NCBI RefSeq assembly: GCF_900155655.1
Contig: NZ_LT706987.1
Location: forward strand, 1,013,542 to 1,077,541
DNA: 64,000 bases
From: Prevotella ihumii
GTDB taxonomy: Bacteria > Bacteroidota > Bacteroidia > Bacteroidales > Bacteroidaceae
Reading direction: 5' to 3'
The translations under genes and the position numbers were made by a program. The notes below the pieces were generated by a model, which did not search any database, was not told where the DNA came from, and saw only the letters and a list, made by a program, of their open reading frames with translations. Of this stretch, positions 8,023-18,424 are shown one piece after another. Every line of letters begins with the position of its first letter. Position 1 is the first letter of the stretch.

Positions 8023-8847
8023 TTAACGCACAGTGATATGGAAACAACCTTGGCGTTTTTCGTACTTTATATAGCAACGCCCTTGTTTTCGCAAATCGTT
8101 AAGCACTTCGCTTAATACCCATTTTAACGTATCGTCACGAACAGGACGAGTAATGGCAGAATACTTATTATAGGCTATATCAAACGTTGTGCCGTAAAGA
8201 TGGCAGCTGTTTTCAGTGGCATTGCCATTGCGTTTCTGAAGTGCAGCAACATCTTCCTTTGTACGAAGCACGCTTGTTACAATAATTTTATTTAAAGGAA
8301 TGTGCTTAATCTGCAGACTATCAAAGAAGTTTCGCCCTATGTCTTGCAACAAAATAGAGGCACGAGGTACAAGATAAGCCACGCTATTATGAAGTTTTTT
8401 TACTTCAAAGAAAGGGTTACTTCCCACATATACCAACTCCTTCTTCCTCGACTCTGCATCTACACGATTTTCAACTGCACGTACTGCATACTTTAATGCC
8501 GACTCTAACTGCACCGATTGAGAGTCAGGGAAGCTCTCATCATAATCCACAACTCCGCGAATACGATGTTTTAAGATTTCACCCTTAGCGTCATAAAATG
8601 TAGTAAGGGGTAAGGGAGATACATAAGATTGTTGCACAACCTTTAGCGAATCGTCTTTTCCGCCATCGATACCAAAAGCAGTTAAAGTTTCAGTTACATT
8701 ATTTTCTATTTGCAGCGAATCGCTATTCAAGCCAGTCTTACCATTTGCAATTGACGGAAACAATAGCCTTACAACAGCAAGACAAGACGTTACTGCCATA
8801 AAACCAAGTAAAAAATTATTTTTTGTTATCTTTCGCTTACTTTTCAT
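8023..8847 (-). CDS. DUF5715 family protein, peptidase M15-like, membrane-anchored
   Basis: 274 residues with an N-terminal membrane anchor or uncleaved signal (FLLGFMAVTSCLAVVRLLF). The C-terminal half matches what is known for DUF5715: ILQDIGRNFFDSL, then IIVTSVLRTKEDVAAL and SCHLYGTTFDIAYN. The last resembles the S-x-H-x-x-G-x-x-x-D zinc-site motif of M15 D-Ala-D-Ala carboxypeptidases (VanY-type), suggesting action on cell-wall peptides, although a complete set of metal ligands is not proven. A TATCTTTG -7 box (complement of 8853-8860) sits just upstream of the start. Confidence 0.75.
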   Translation of the reverse strand: MKSKRKITKNNFLLGFMAVTSCLAVVRLLFPSIANGKTGLNSDSLQIENNVTETLTAFGIDGGKDDSLKVVQQSYVSPLPLTTFYDAKGEILKHRIRGVVDYDESFPDSQSVQLESALKYAVRAVENRVDAESRKKELVYVGSNPFFEVKKLHNSVAYLVPRASILLQDIGRNFFDSLQIKHIPLNKIIVTSVLRTKEDVAALQKRNGNATENSCHLYGTTFDIAYNKYSAITRPVRDDTLKWVLSEVLNDLRKQGRCYIKYEKRQGCFHITVR

Positions 8848-8901
8848 TGGTACAAAGATAGCAATTTTTTAAGATATTCAAGCTATAAGAACTAATATTT
8901 A

Positions 8902-8933
8902 TTTGCGAGGTTCAGCTATTTATATTAACTTTG
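8902..8933 (+). promoter_or_regulatory. Bacteroidetes-type promoter of the phoH-purC-menG operon
   Basis: TTTG at 8902-8905, 20 bases, TAACTTTG at 8926-8933: an exact match to the consensus. The predicted transcript start is within about 10 bases of the phoH GTG codon, so the leader is very short. Confidence 0.8.
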
Positions 8934-8950
8934 CACCATTAATATAATAG

Positions 8951-9910
8951 GTGAAGAAATTGATAGAAAAGCATATTATCCTTGAAGACATTGACCCCGT
9001 AGTATTCTACGGCGTGAGCAACGTGCATTTGCAGATGATAAAATCGCTCTTTCCAAAAGTAAGAATAGTGGCACGCGATAACGTTATTCGAGTATTGGGT
9101 GATGAAGAACAAATAGCAAAGTTGGAAGAAGATGTTGAAAAACTCCGCAAACACATCGTGAGGTATAATACTATCAGTGAAGAGGATATACTCGACATTG
9201 TGAATGGTCGCCAAGCTAAGGCAGACAGCGTAAAAGGAGTATTGGTTTATTCGGTTTCGGGCAGACCTATTAAAAGCCGTTCTGAAAACCAACAACAGCT
9301 TGTTGATGCTTTTAATAAGAATGATATGGTGTTTGCTGTTGGGCCTGCAGGAACAGGTAAGACTTATCTAAGCATTGCCTTGGCAGTAAAAGCATTGAAA
9401 GAGAAATCTATCAAACGAATTATTCTTTCTCGACCCGCAGTAGAGGCAGGCGAAAAGTTAGGCTTTTTGCCAGGAGATATGAAAGATAAGATAGACCCAT
9501 ATCTACAACCGCTTTACGATGCATTGGAAGATATGATACCTACAGTAAAATTGCAAGATATGATGGATAAACATCAAATTCAGATTGCACCGCTTGCCTT
9601 TATGCGTGGACGCACACTGAATGATGCTATCGTTATTCTTGATGAGGCACAAAATACAACTACAGCCCAAATAAGAATGTTTCTCACTCGCTTAGGGTGG
9701 AACTCCAAAATGATAATAACGGGCGATATGACTCAAATAGACCTTCCACACAATCAGAAAAGTGGACTAAAAGAGGCATTAAGCATTCTTTCTAACACGG
9801 AAGGAATTGGAGTTGTAAATCTCGACCAAAAAGATATAGTTAGACATAAGCTTGTTACACGCATCGTTACAGCATACGAGGCGTTCGACAAAGCTAAACA
9901 AGAACAATAA
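8951..9910 (+). CDS. phoH: PhoH-like ATPase
   Basis: Cytoplasmic P-loop ATPase of the PhoH/PhoL family, 319 residues, start codon GTG. Residues 1-100 form the N-terminal extension common in PhoH-like proteins. Walker A is [11 protein letters not shown] near 134 and Walker B is [10 protein letters not shown] near 226, followed by the [13 protein letters not shown] sensor segment. The family is tied to RNA metabolism and phosphate or stress responses; the reaction in vivo is unsettled. It is first in a + strand cluster running to pyrF and is followed after 25 bases by purC. Confidence 0.93.
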   Translation: MKKLIEKHIILEDIDPVVFYGVSNVHLQMIKSLFPKVRIVARDNVIRVLGDEEQIAKLEEDVEKLRKHIVRYNTISEEDILDIVNGRQAKADSVKGVLVYSVSGRPIKSRSENQQQLVDAFNKNDMVFAVGPAGTGKTYLSIALAVKALKEKSIKRIILSRPAVEAGEKLGFLPGDMKDKIDPYLQPLYDALEDMIPTVKLQDMMDKHQIQIAPLAFMRGRTLNDAIVILDEAQNTTTAQIRMFLTRLGWNSKMIITGDMTQIDLPHNQKSGLKEALSILSNTEGIGVVNLDQKDIVRHKLVTRIVTAYEAFDKAKQEQ

Positions 9911-9935
9911 CAATCGACTCCTAAAAATAAAAAAA

Positions 9936-10886
9936 ATGAAAGCATTGACAAAGACCGAATTCAAGTTCGAAGGACAAAAGAGTGTTTACCACGGCAAAGT
10001 ACGTGATGTTTACGACATCAACGATGACCTTATCGTTATGGTGGCAACCGACCGTATTTCAGCTTTTGATGTAGTTTTGCCTAAAGGTATTCCATTCAAA
10101 GGTCAAGTATTGAACCAAATTGCAGCCAAATTCTTAGACCAAACTACAGATATTTGTCCTAACTGGAAACTTGCTACACCAGACCCAATGGTGACAGTAG
10201 GCTTGAAGTGCGAAGGCTTCAAGGTAGAAATGATTATTCGTTCTATCCTTACAGGTTCGGCTTGGAGAGATTATAAGAATGGCTGCCGTGAGATTTGCGG
10301 TGTTAAACTTCCAGACGGAATGCGTGAAAATGAACGTTTCCCCGAACCAATCATCACTCCTACAACCAAAGCTGACGAAGGTCATGATATGAACATTTCA
10401 AAAGAGGAAATCATTAAACAAGGTATTGTTTCTGAAGAGGATTATAACACAATTGAAGATTGGACACGTAAAATTTTTGCACGTGGACAGGAGATTGCAG
10501 CAAAGCAAGGTCTTATCCTCGTTGATACAAAATATGAATTTGGAAAGCGTGACGGTCAGTGTTATCTCATTGATGAAATTCATACACCAGACTCAAGTCG
10601 CTACTTCTATGCTGAAGGCTATGAAGAAAAATTGGCAAAGGGTGAACCTCAACGTCAGTTGTCAAAAGAGTTTGTGCGTCAATGGTTGATAGAACACAAC
10701 TTTATGAACGAGCCAGGACAAACTATGCCTGAAATTACAGACGAATATGCTGAAAGCGTAAGCGAACGTTACATTGAGTTGTACGAGCATATCACTGGCG
10801 AGAAGTTTGATAAAGCTACTGACAACACAGATATAGCAGCAAGAATAGAAAAGAACGTGAGCGAATACCTTGCAACAAGAAAGTAA
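9936..10886 (+). CDS. purC: Phosphoribosylaminoimidazole-succinocarboxamide synthase (SAICAR synthase)
   Basis: Joins CAIR and aspartate using ATP in de novo purine synthesis. 316 residues from the ATG at 9936; the frame is open back to 9852 but that part overlaps phoH, so it is not used. Landmarks: GKVRDVYDI near 20, [29 protein letters not shown] and [14 protein letters not shown]. The length is that of the longer SAICAR synthases of Bacteroidetes, plants and fungi rather than the 240-residue E. coli type. Part of the phoH-purC-menG run. Confidence 0.96.
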   Translation: MKALTKTEFKFEGQKSVYHGKVRDVYDINDDLIVMVATDRISAFDVVLPKGIPFKGQVLNQIAAKFLDQTTDICPNWKLATPDPMVTVGLKCEGFKVEMIIRSILTGSAWRDYKNGCREICGVKLPDGMRENERFPEPIITPTTKADEGHDMNISKEEIIKQGIVSEEDYNTIEDWTRKIFARGQEIAAKQGLILVDTKYEFGKRDGQCYLIDEIHTPDSSRYFYAEGYEEKLAKGEPQRQLSKEFVRQWLIEHNFMNEPGQTMPEITDEYAESVSERYIELYEHITGEKFDKATDNTDIAARIEKNVSEYLATRK

Positions 10887-10945
10887 AAAGGAATAAGCTC
10901 ATTACCGAAAATAGAATACTTCTAACGGCAAATAAATATTAGCAC

Positions 10946-11680
10946 GTGTATAATCAAGAAAAGATTAAACCTTACAACAGCCAAGAGGAAAAGGGAAAAG
11001 TGGTAGAAGCAATGTTCGACAACATTGCTCCTACCTATGATACACTTAACCATCGCCTTTCGTGGAATATAGACAAAGGGTGGCGAAGAAAAGCTATCCA
11101 ACAGCTCGTGCCTTTCAAGCCTGAAACAATGCTCGACATTGCAACAGGAACTGGCGACTTTGCAATTCTTGCAGCAAAGATGCTGTCTCCTCGTGCGTTG
11201 ATAGGTGCTGATATTTCGGAGGGAATGATGGAGATTGGGCGTGAAAAGGTGAAGAAAGAAGGCTTAGAGGGCGTTATTTCGTTCCAAAAAGAAGATTGTC
11301 TGAACCTTACTTTCCCAACTGACACATTCGATGCCGTTACCGCTGCTTTCGGAATAAGAAACTTTCAAGACCTTGAAAAAGGACTTTCGGAAATGTATCG
11401 TGTATTAAAACAAGGTGGACACTTATGTATCATCGAGCTTACCACGCCCATACATTTCCCAATGCGCCAATTGTTTGGGGTCTACTCTAAAGTTGTACTG
11501 CCGTTCTATGGACGCTTAATTTCAAAGGACAGCAGTGCATACGATTATTTGAACAAGACAATAGCGGCCTTTCCACAAGGAGAGAAGATGATGGAGATAC
11601 TTCGGCGTGCAGGCTTTAGTAAGACTTCGTTCAAACGACTCACCTTCGGAATATGTACAATGTATTTGGCTGAAAAATAA
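10946..11680 (+). CDS. menG: Demethylmenaquinone methyltransferase
   Basis: SAM-dependent C-methyltransferase of the UbiE/MenG family, 244 residues, the last step of menaquinone synthesis; this organism type uses menaquinone, so MenG is preferred to UbiE. Start is GTG at 10946. Motifs: [22 protein letters not shown] near the N-terminus, [17 protein letters not shown] (SAM motif I), [16 protein letters not shown] and the [16 protein letters not shown] end segment. It is 12 bases ahead of aroE and clearly co-transcribed. Confidence 0.94.
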   Translation: MYNQEKIKPYNSQEEKGKVVEAMFDNIAPTYDTLNHRLSWNIDKGWRRKAIQQLVPFKPETMLDIATGTGDFAILAAKMLSPRALIGADISEGMMEIGREKVKKEGLEGVISFQKEDCLNLTFPTDTFDAVTAAFGIRNFQDLEKGLSEMYRVLKQGGHLCIIELTTPIHFPMRQLFGVYSKVVLPFYGRLISKDSSAYDYLNKTIAAFPQGEKMMEILRRAGFSKTSFKRLTFGICTMYLAEK

Positions 11681-11692
11681 ACTAAACGGCTT

Positions 11693-12439
11693 ATGGATAA
11701 ATATGGACTTATAGGTGTTACCTTAGAACATTCGTTTTCAAAAGGTTTTTTCAATGAGAAATTCCAAAACGAAGGTATCGATGCCGAGTATATCAATTAT
11801 GCTATACCGTCAATAGATAACCTCTTAGAAATTCTCAACACCAATACCGAACTTAAAGGGTTAAACGTCACCATTCCATACAAGGAACAAGTGATGAAAT
11901 ATCTTGATGCCATAAGCCCTGAAGCCAAAGCCATTGGAGCTGTTAATGTAATCCGTGTGGAACATAAGGGCAACAAACCTTATCTCAAAGGTTTCAATAG
12001 CGATGTTATAGGCTTCACCCGAAGCATCGAACCATTGCTCGAGCGTTATCACAAAAAGGCATTGATACTTGGTACAGGTGGAGCTGCAAAAGCTGTAAAC
12101 TATGGTCTGAAGTCGTTAGGCATCGAAACTCAATATGTTTCAAGACGACGTTCACTCAATAGTCTTATCTATGATGATATTTCGCCAAAGCTGATAAAAG
12201 AGTTCAACGTAATCATTAACTGCACTCCATTGGGTATGTATCCTAATGTAGAAGAATGTCCAAAGCTGCCTTACGAGGCAATGGACAGCCACACACTCTT
12301 GTACGATTTGCTGTACAACCCTGACGAAACGCTTTTTATGCGTAAAGGTAAGGAACACGGAGCTGTGGTAAAAAACGGATTAGAGATGCTTCTCTTGCAA
12401 GCCTTTGCAAGCTGGGAGTTTTGGAATAGTAAGGATTAA
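11693..12439 (+). CDS. aroE: Shikimate dehydrogenase
   Basis: NADP-dependent reduction of 3-dehydroshikimate to shikimate in aromatic amino-acid synthesis. 248 residues, slightly short for AroE, as usual in Bacteroidetes. Substrate lobe: LEHSFSKGFFNEKF and GLNVTIPYKEQVM with the catalytic Lys. NADP-binding lobe: LGTGGAAKAVNYGLKSLG, then NCTPLGMYPN and the closing NGLEMLLLQA. Follows menG by 12 bases and precedes purM by 32. Confidence 0.95.
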   Translation: MDKYGLIGVTLEHSFSKGFFNEKFQNEGIDAEYINYAIPSIDNLLEILNTNTELKGLNVTIPYKEQVMKYLDAISPEAKAIGAVNVIRVEHKGNKPYLKGFNSDVIGFTRSIEPLLERYHKKALILGTGGAAKAVNYGLKSLGIETQYVSRRRSLNSLIYDDISPKLIKEFNVIINCTPLGMYPNVEECPKLPYEAMDSHTLLYDLLYNPDETLFMRKGKEHGAVVKNGLEMLLLQAFASWEFWNSKD

Positions 12440-12471
12440 AAGGAATAATAAACCAATATATAGTCATAACA

Positions 12472-13635
12472 ATGAATAACAGATACGCAATGCGTGGTGT
12501 AAGCGCAGCAAAAGAAGACGTACACAACGCAATTAAAAACATCGACAAAGGCATTTTTCCACAGGCTTTTTGCAAAATCATTCCCGATGTATTAGGAGGT
12601 GATGAGGAATATTGTAACATTATGCACGCCGATGGTGCGGGTACAAAGTCATCACTTGCTTATATGTACTGGAAAGAAACGGGCGACCTCAATGTATGGA
12701 AAGGCATTGCACAAGATGCCATTGTTATGAATACTGACGACCTCTTGTGCGTAGGAGCAGTAGACAATATCTTGGTTTCATCAACCATTGGACGCAATAA
12801 GATGCTCATTTCGGGTGAAGTAATTTCAGCTATCATCAACGGAACTGACGAATTGCTATCTGAAATGCGAGAAATGGGAATTGGTATCTACCCTACTGGC
12901 GGAGAAACAGCCGACGTGGGCGACCTTGTTCGCACAATTATTGTCGACTCAACAGTAACCTGCCGTATGAAACGTACTGATGTTATAGACAATGCAAATA
13001 TTCGCCCGGGGGATGTGATTGTAGGTTTGAGTTCTACGGGACAAGCTACTTACGAGAAAAAGTATAATGGCGGTATGGGCAGTAATGGTCTTACAAGTGC
13101 GCGCCACGATGTTTTCGCAAAGTATTTAGCAGAAAAATATCCCGAAAGCTTCGACCACGCCGTACCTAACGATTTGGTTTATAGCGGCAAATACAGATTA
13201 GACGACAAGGTAGAGAATAGCCCTATCAACGCAGGCGAATTAGTACTCTCTCCTACTCGCACATACGCACCAGTGATAAAGCGCATTCTTGATGAGCTTC
13301 GTCCTGAAATCCACGGTATGGTACATTGCACAGGGGGCGCACAAACCAAGGTATTACACTTTGTAAACGACAACTGCAAGGTGGTGAAAGACAATATGTT
13401 CCCAGTGCCACCATTGTTCCAAGCCATAAAAGATTGCAGCGGAACAGACTGGAAAGAAATGTATCAGGTGTTCAATATGGGTCACAGAATGGAGATATAT
13501 GTACGTCCGGAAATTGCAGAAAAGGTTATCGCAATCAGCAAGTCGTTTAATATTGATGCCCAAGTGATAGGACACATCGAAGAAGGACAAAAGAGCCTTA
13601 CCATCAAGAGCGAATTTGGAGAATTTAATTATTAA
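12472..13635 (+). CDS. purM: Phosphoribosylformylglycinamidine cyclo-ligase (AIR synthase)
   Basis: Closes the imidazole ring: FGAM + ATP to AIR in purine synthesis. 387 residues, longer than the roughly 345 of E. coli PurM, in keeping with the Bacteroidetes form. Seen: AMRGVSAAKEDVHNAI at the start, the ATP-binding MHADGAGTKSSLAYMYW, AQDAIVMNTDDLLCVGA and PTGGETADVGDLVRT. The C-terminal AIRS_C half includes YAPVIKRIL and HCTGGAQTKV. The divergent family leaves a small chance of another AIR-synthase-related role, but its place in a run that contains purC supports PurM. Confidence 0.88.
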   Translation: MNNRYAMRGVSAAKEDVHNAIKNIDKGIFPQAFCKIIPDVLGGDEEYCNIMHADGAGTKSSLAYMYWKETGDLNVWKGIAQDAIVMNTDDLLCVGAVDNILVSSTIGRNKMLISGEVISAIINGTDELLSEMREMGIGIYPTGGETADVGDLVRTIIVDSTVTCRMKRTDVIDNANIRPGDVIVGLSSTGQATYEKKYNGGMGSNGLTSARHDVFAKYLAEKYPESFDHAVPNDLVYSGKYRLDDKVENSPINAGELVLSPTRTYAPVIKRILDELRPEIHGMVHCTGGAQTKVLHFVNDNCKVVKDNMFPVPPLFQAIKDCSGTDWKEMYQVFNMGHRMEIYVRPEIAEKVIAISKSFNIDAQVIGHIEEGQKSLTIKSEFGEFNY

Positions 13636-13641
13636 TAAAAG

Positions 13642-13688
13642 CAGTCGTTAAGGCAACTGATAAGTTCCCTTAAAAAAGATAACGACTG
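13642..13688 (+). other. Two-part hairpin between purM and prfA
   Basis: CAGTCGTTA at 13642-13650 pairs with TAACGACTG at 13680-13688. Inside, AAGGCAACT and AGTTCCCTT pair around GATA with one mismatch. No T run follows, so it is not a normal terminator. It could be a processing or translation-control element just upstream of the prfA start at 13705. Confidence 0.5.
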
Positions 13689-13704
13689 AAAATAAAAACC
13701 ATAT

Positions 13705-14817
13705 ATGCCAGATAATAATAGTATATTGCAAAAGCTTGACGGCCTTGAGGCTCGCTTTGAAGAAGTTTCTACTTTGATAACCGACCCAGATGTCATTGCT
13801 GACCAGCAAAGATATGTCAAGCTAACAAAGGAATACAAAGACTTGGGCGACATAATGAATGCTCGCAAACGTTATATCAACTGCCTCACTACCATCAGTG
13901 AAGCAAAGGATATAATTACCAATGAGAGCGACCCAGATATGAAGGAAATGGCTCGAATGGAGTTGAGCGAAAATGAGGAACTCCAACCTAAACTGGAAGA
14001 AGAAATCAAGATGTTGCTCGTTCCTAAAGACCCTGAAGATGACAAGAATGTACAGATGGAAATTCGTGCAGGAGCCGGTGGCGATGAGGCTGCCCTCTTT
14101 GCAGGCGACATCTTTAATATGTACAAGCGTTTCTGCGATAAGAAAGGTTGGACTTTAGCCATCACGTCCGTGTCAGAAGGTGCTGTGGGAGGCTTTAAGG
14201 AAATAGACTTTGCTGTTTCGGGCGATGGAGTTTACGGCATATTGAAATATGAATCGGGCGTACACCGTGTGCAGCGTGTACCTTCAACCGATACACAAGG
14301 ACGTATGCAGACATCAGCAGCAACGGTGGCAGTGCTCCCTGAAGCCGACAAGTTTGAGGTAAATATCAATGAAGGCGACATCAAGTGGGACACTTTCCGC
14401 TCAAGTGGTGCAGGTGGTCAGAACGTAAATAAGGTAGAGTCGGGTGTGCGTTTGCGCTATCCTTGGAAGAATCCTAATACAGGCGAGACAGAAGAAATCC
14501 TCATCGAATGTACCGAAACGCGCGACCAACCTAAGAATAAGGAACGTGCATTGTCGCGCCTTCGCACATTCATTTACGACAGAGAGCATCAAAAGTATGT
14601 AGACGATATAGCAAGCAGACGAAAGAGTCTTGTTTCTACGGGCGACCGCTCAGCTAAAATTCGCACCTACAACTATCCACAAGGACGTGTAACCGACCAC
14701 CGCATAGGTTATACCACACACGACTTGCCAAACTTTATGAATGGCGAAATCCAAGATATGATAGATGCACTGACCGTAGCCGAGAATGCTGAAAAGCTGA
14801 AAGAAAACGAATTATAA
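13705..14817 (+). CDS. prfA: Peptide chain release factor 1
   Basis: Ribosomal factor that reads UAA and UAG and releases the peptide. 370 residues, normal length. The GGQ motif that triggers hydrolysis is at 237-239 (SSGAGGQNVNK), where PrmC-type enzymes methylate the Gln. The region that reads the stop codon has Pro-Ser-Thr at 193-195, where E. coli RF1 has Pro-Ala-Thr, and so fits RF1 rather than the SPF of RF2. N-terminal coiled domain 1 spans about 1-110. Its own terminator follows at 14826-14877. Confidence 0.96.
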   Translation: MPDNNSILQKLDGLEARFEEVSTLITDPDVIADQQRYVKLTKEYKDLGDIMNARKRYINCLTTISEAKDIITNESDPDMKEMARMELSENEELQPKLEEEIKMLLVPKDPEDDKNVQMEIRAGAGGDEAALFAGDIFNMYKRFCDKKGWTLAITSVSEGAVGGFKEIDFAVSGDGVYGILKYESGVHRVQRVPSTDTQGRMQTSAATVAVLPEADKFEVNINEGDIKWDTFRSSGAGGQNVNKVESGVRLRYPWKNPNTGETEEILIECTETRDQPKNKERALSRLRTFIYDREHQKYVDDIASRRKSLVSTGDRSAKIRTYNYPQGRVTDHRIGYTTHDLPNFMNGEIQDMIDALTVAENAEKLKENEL

Positions 14818-14825
14818 TATAAGGG

Positions 14826-14877
14826 AATGCAGCTAAAGTAGTTTGATAATCAACTACTTTAACTGCATTTTTTTTAT
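14826..14877 (+). terminator. Rho-independent terminator after prfA
   Basis: ATGCAGCTAAAGTAGTT pairs with AACTACTTTAACTGCAT with one mismatch, around a short loop, followed by a run of eight or more T. Confidence 0.92.
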
Positions 14878-14921
14878 CTAATAAATTAAGATTTTACACC
14901 TTATATAAATATATCAGAACG

Positions 14922-15746
14922 ATGAACAGACAAGAATTAGTAGCACAGATATTCGCTAAGAAATCGTTTCTTTGCGTAGGTTTAGACACCGACCTTAACA
15001 AAATCCCCCCTCACCTCCTAAAAGAAGAAAATCCTATCTTTGCGTTCAATAAGCAAATTATAGATGCAACCGCCCCTTACTGCGTAGCTTATAAGCCTAA
15101 CCTTGCATTTTACGAATGTTATGGTTCGAAGGGCATCATTGCTTTTGAACAGACTGTAACTTACCTCAAAGAAAACTATCCTCACCACTTCATCATCGCT
15201 GATGCAAAGCGTGGCGACATAGGCAACACATCGAAGATGTACGCACAAACTTTCTTTGAAGAGTACGACCTCGACTCACTCACCGTTGCTCCTTATATGG
15301 GTGAAGACTCGGTAAAGCCATTCTTAGAATATGAAGGTAAATGGGTTATCCTCCTTGCACTGACAAGCAACAAGGGAAGCCACGATTTCCAATTGTGCGA
15401 GGACAAAGAGGGAGTTCGCTTATTCGAAAAAGTAATCAAAAAGTCGCAAGAATGGGGCACTCCCAACAATCTAATGTACGTTGTAGGTGCAACCCAAGGT
15501 TCTATGTTTACCGATATTCGCCGCATAGCTCCCGAAAGTTTCCTCCTTGTTCCTGGCGTAGGTGCACAAGGTGGCAGCTTGCAAGAGGTGTGCAAGTACG
15601 GCATTATAAAAGATTGCGGACTATTGGTAAATTCTTCACGTGGCATCATCTATGCAAGCAAGGAGGAAAGCTTTGCAGAAGTAGCTGCACAAAAGGCTAA
15701 AGAATTGCAAGAAGAGATGGCTATCGAACTCGATAAGTTGGCATAA
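14922..15746 (+). CDS. pyrF: Orotidine 5'-phosphate decarboxylase (long type)
   Basis: Decarboxylates OMP to UMP, the last step of pyrimidine synthesis. 274 residues, the longer bacterial type found in Bacteroidetes, Mycobacterium and Myxococcus rather than the 230-residue E. coli form. Catalytic motif [15 protein letters not shown] is near 90, with its Lys-Asp network. [14 protein letters not shown] at the start and [10 protein letters not shown] / [11 protein letters not shown] near the end bind the phosphate. Separated from prfA by a terminator, so it has its own promoter. The intergenic repeat cluster B follows. Confidence 0.95.
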   Translation: MNRQELVAQIFAKKSFLCVGLDTDLNKIPPHLLKEENPIFAFNKQIIDATAPYCVAYKPNLAFYECYGSKGIIAFEQTVTYLKENYPHHFIIADAKRGDIGNTSKMYAQTFFEEYDLDSLTVAPYMGEDSVKPFLEYEGKWVILLALTSNKGSHDFQLCEDKEGVRLFEKVIKKSQEWGTPNNLMYVVGATQGSMFTDIRRIAPESFLLVPGVGAQGGSLQEVCKYGIIKDCGLLVNSSRGIIYASKEESFAEVAAQKAKELQEEMAIELDKLA

Positions 15747-15860
15747 AACTCTGTTTTAAAGTTGAGTATAAAAAGAAGAATAGAACAATCTAAAATAGCT
15801 AACAAACATGCTGCTTTAGATTTATAAACAACTGACATACAACAACTTACATATACACTT

Positions 15861-15948
15861 GTAAAACATATATGTTTGACACCCCAAAACATATATGTTT
15901 TACCCTCTCAAAGTTCAACTTTGGGAACTCCAAACATCAATGTTTTGC
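15861..15948. repeat. Intergenic palindrome cluster B
   Basis: Units: GTAAAACATATATGTTTGAC (15861-15880), AAAACATATATGTTTTAC (15886-15903), CAAAGTTCAACTTTGG (15909-15924) and CAAACATCAATGTTTTGC (15931-15948), with TAGAACAA near 15997. The 362-base gap 15747-16108 between pyrF and the HD gene holds only this cluster; no gene is seen. Confidence 0.87.
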
Positions 15949-16108
15949 TTTTCAAAGATTGATGTATAAAAAGCAATTGTTCGGTTATGGAAAAATAGAA
16001 CAATAACTAACGATGGCAAAAAGATTGTATTGAAGATAAGAAAACTGCATCTAAAAGAAGTGAAAAGTTTTACCTTATTATATACAGATACGAGAAAAAA
16101 GACGCACA

Positions 16109-17329
16109 ATGAATGAATGTAAAATTATAAGCGACCCAGTTTTTGGGTTTATCAAAATACCAAGAGGCTTGCTCTTGGACATTGTTAAGCACCCTTTGAT
16201 GCAACGCCTCACTCGAATAAAGCAATTGGGCTTAGCATCAGTGGTTTATCCTGGGGCTCAACACACTCGCTTCCAACATTCATTGGGCGCATTCCATCTG
16301 ATGAGCGAAGCCATTCTTTCGCTCCAACAAAAAGGGATATTCATTTTCGATAGCGAGGCTGAAGCCATTCAGGCAGCCATATTAATGCACGATATAGGAC
16401 ACGGTCCATTCTCACACGTACTTGAAAATACCCTCATTAAAGGCATTTCGCACGAAGAAATATCGCTGATGTTAATGGATAAAATCAATCACGATATGAA
16501 TGGAGCATTGACCCTTGCTATCAAGATATTCAAGAACGAATACCCCAAACGTTTTCTACACCAACTCATTAGTAGTCAGTTGGATATGGACAGAATGGAC
16601 TACCTCCGCCGTGATAGTTTCTTTACGGGTGTAACCGAAGGAGTGATTGGGTCGGCACGCATTATTAAGATGCTCAATGTGGTAGACGATGCTTTGGTGG
16701 TTGATGCAAAAGGCATCTACTCTATCGAGAACTATCTCACCTCACGCCGTTTGATGTATTGGCAAGTATATCTACACAAAACCACCGTGGGTTATGAAAA
16801 GATATTGGTTAATGTGCTACTCCGCGCCAAAGCACTTATTCGCCAAGGCGAGCAATTATTTGCCCCTCCTGCCCTCGCCTATTTCCTTGAAAATGAAGTA
16901 GATGCTGCTTTCTTCAAATCACATACAGAGGCATTAGACCATTATATTCAGTTAGACGATAACGATGTATGGAGTACGATAAAGGAATGGACAAAAAGTA
17001 AGGATAAAATACTGTCGCTTTTAGCTTCCGACTTTATCAATCGCCAACTTTTCAAGGTTGAAATCCACGATGAACCTATTTCAACCCAAGCCATTGACGA
17101 CTGCAAGCAGACGCTCAGTAAAGCCTTAGGGATAGCCATTGACGACACAAAATATCTGATGGGAATAGACACCATTCAGAAAGATATGTATGATGTAAAC
17201 GACGACCACATTAGCATTTTGTCAAAGGATGGTACGTTAAAAGATATTGCAGAAGCGTCCGAACTTCTCAATGTGGAACTTCTTTCCAAAAAAATTCGTA
17301 AATATTACTTTTGTTATCATCGTATCTAA
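16109..17329 (+). CDS. HD-domain phosphohydrolase
   Basis: Cytoplasmic metal-dependent HD-superfamily protein, 406 residues, of the COG1078 group related to dNTP triphosphohydrolases. The metal ligands are visible: HTRFQHSLGAFHLM (first His), ILMHDIGHGPFSH (HD pair) and SQLDMDRMDYLRRDSFFTG (Asp and the substrate loop). Substrate is unknown; dGTP hydrolysis, as in distant relatives such as SAMHD1, is possible but unproven. It lies ahead of the lpx genes, but a probable -7 box (17341-17348) separates them. Confidence 0.88.
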   Translation: MNECKIISDPVFGFIKIPRGLLLDIVKHPLMQRLTRIKQLGLASVVYPGAQHTRFQHSLGAFHLMSEAILSLQQKGIFIFDSEAEAIQAAILMHDIGHGPFSHVLENTLIKGISHEEISLMLMDKINHDMNGALTLAIKIFKNEYPKRFLHQLISSQLDMDRMDYLRRDSFFTGVTEGVIGSARIIKMLNVVDDALVVDAKGIYSIENYLTSRRLMYWQVYLHKTTVGYEKILVNVLLRAKALIRQGEQLFAPPALAYFLENEVDAAFFKSHTEALDHYIQLDDNDVWSTIKEWTKSKDKILSLLASDFINRQLFKVEIHDEPISTQAIDDCKQTLSKALGIAIDDTKYLMGIDTIQKDMYDVNDDHISILSKDGTLKDIAEASELLNVELLSKKIRKYYFCYHRI

Positions 17330-17340
17330 CAAAAGTTTGC

Positions 17341-17348
17341 TATCTTTG
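17341..17348 (+). promoter_or_regulatory. Probable -7 box of the lpx operon
   Basis: TATCTTTG, 30 bases before lpxD. No good TTTG lies at the usual 19-21 base spacing (the nearest is about 27 away), so the upstream element is uncertain. Confidence 0.45.
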
Positions 17349-17378
17349 CAGATATAAGCTATCATGATATAATAGAAT

Positions 17379-18419
17379 ATGGAATTTACCGCAAAACAAA
17401 TCGCACAGTTCATACAAGGTAGTGTGGAAGGTGATGAAAATACAACGATTAACACCTTTGCTAAGATTGAAGAAGGTAGAGCAGGCGCAATATCTTTCCT
17501 TGCAAACCCTAAATATACACATTATCTGTATGATACAGAGTGTTCTATCGTTCTCGTAGACGAAAGCATCAATATAGATAAACCTACCAAAGCTACGCTC
17601 ATCAGAGTGAAAAACGCACGCGATTGTGTTGCAAAATTGCTCCAACTCTATGAGAATATGAAGCCTAAAAGGCAAGGAATTGATACCTTAGCTTTTGTTT
17701 CTCCTAAAGCTACAATTGGTGAGAATGTATATATCGGAGCTTTTGCTTATATTGGCGACAACGTAGTGATAGGCGATGGCACTCAGATTTACCCACACGC
17801 CACCATTATGGAAAACATTTCTATAGGTTGCAATTGTATTATCTATCCTAACGTTAGCATCTACCACGGAACTAAGATTGGCAACAATGTCATTCTCCAT
17901 TCGGGTTGTGTAGTTGGTGCAGATGGCTTCGGCTTTGCTCCAAATGCAGACACTAATAGTTACGACAAGATACCACAAATAGGTATTGTAACCATTGAAG
18001 ACGATGTAGAAATTGGCGCAAATACGTGTATCGACCGCTCAACAATGGGTAGCACCTACATACGCAAGGGCGTAAAACTTGATAATCTTGTGCAGATAGC
18101 GCACAATACCGACATAGGATCGAACACTGTGATGAGTGCTCAAGTAGGAATTGCAGGCTCTACCAAGGTGGGAGAATGGTGTATGTTCGGCGGTCAAGTG
18201 GGCTTAGCTGGACATATAAAAATAGGTAATAAGGTCTTCTTAGGCGCACAGTCTGGAATTATCAGCAACCTTAAAGACGAACAGTCGCTTATGGGAAGCC
18301 CTGCTATCGAACCACGTAACTTCTTCAAGTCGCAAGCTATTTTTAAGCGACTTCCAGAGATGTATAAAGAAATTGACACACTAAAAAAAGAAATAGAAGA
18401 ACTGAAAAAGAATAAATAA
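17379..18419 (+). CDS. lpxD: UDP-3-O-(3-hydroxyacyl)glucosamine N-acyltransferase
   Basis: Third step of lipid A synthesis: transfers a 3-hydroxyacyl chain from ACP to the 2-amino group of UDP-acyl-GlcN. 346 residues. N-terminal uridine-binding domain (about 1-100, with [15 protein letters not shown]), then the left-handed beta-helix of hexapeptide repeats, with [13 protein letters not shown] and the catalytic-His region [11 protein letters not shown] near 240. A short C-terminal coiled helix ends in [11 protein letters not shown]. Five bases before lpxC/fabZ. Confidence 0.95.
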   Translation: MEFTAKQIAQFIQGSVEGDENTTINTFAKIEEGRAGAISFLANPKYTHYLYDTECSIVLVDESINIDKPTKATLIRVKNARDCVAKLLQLYENMKPKRQGIDTLAFVSPKATIGENVYIGAFAYIGDNVVIGDGTQIYPHATIMENISIGCNCIIYPNVSIYHGTKIGNNVILHSGCVVGADGFGFAPNADTNSYDKIPQIGIVTIEDDVEIGANTCIDRSTMGSTYIRKGVKLDNLVQIAHNTDIGSNTVMSAQVGIAGSTKVGEWCMFGGQVGLAGHIKIGNKVFLGAQSGIISNLKDEQSLMGSPAIEPRNFFKSQAIFKRLPEMYKEIDTLKKEIEELKKNK

Positions 18420-18424
18420 GATAT

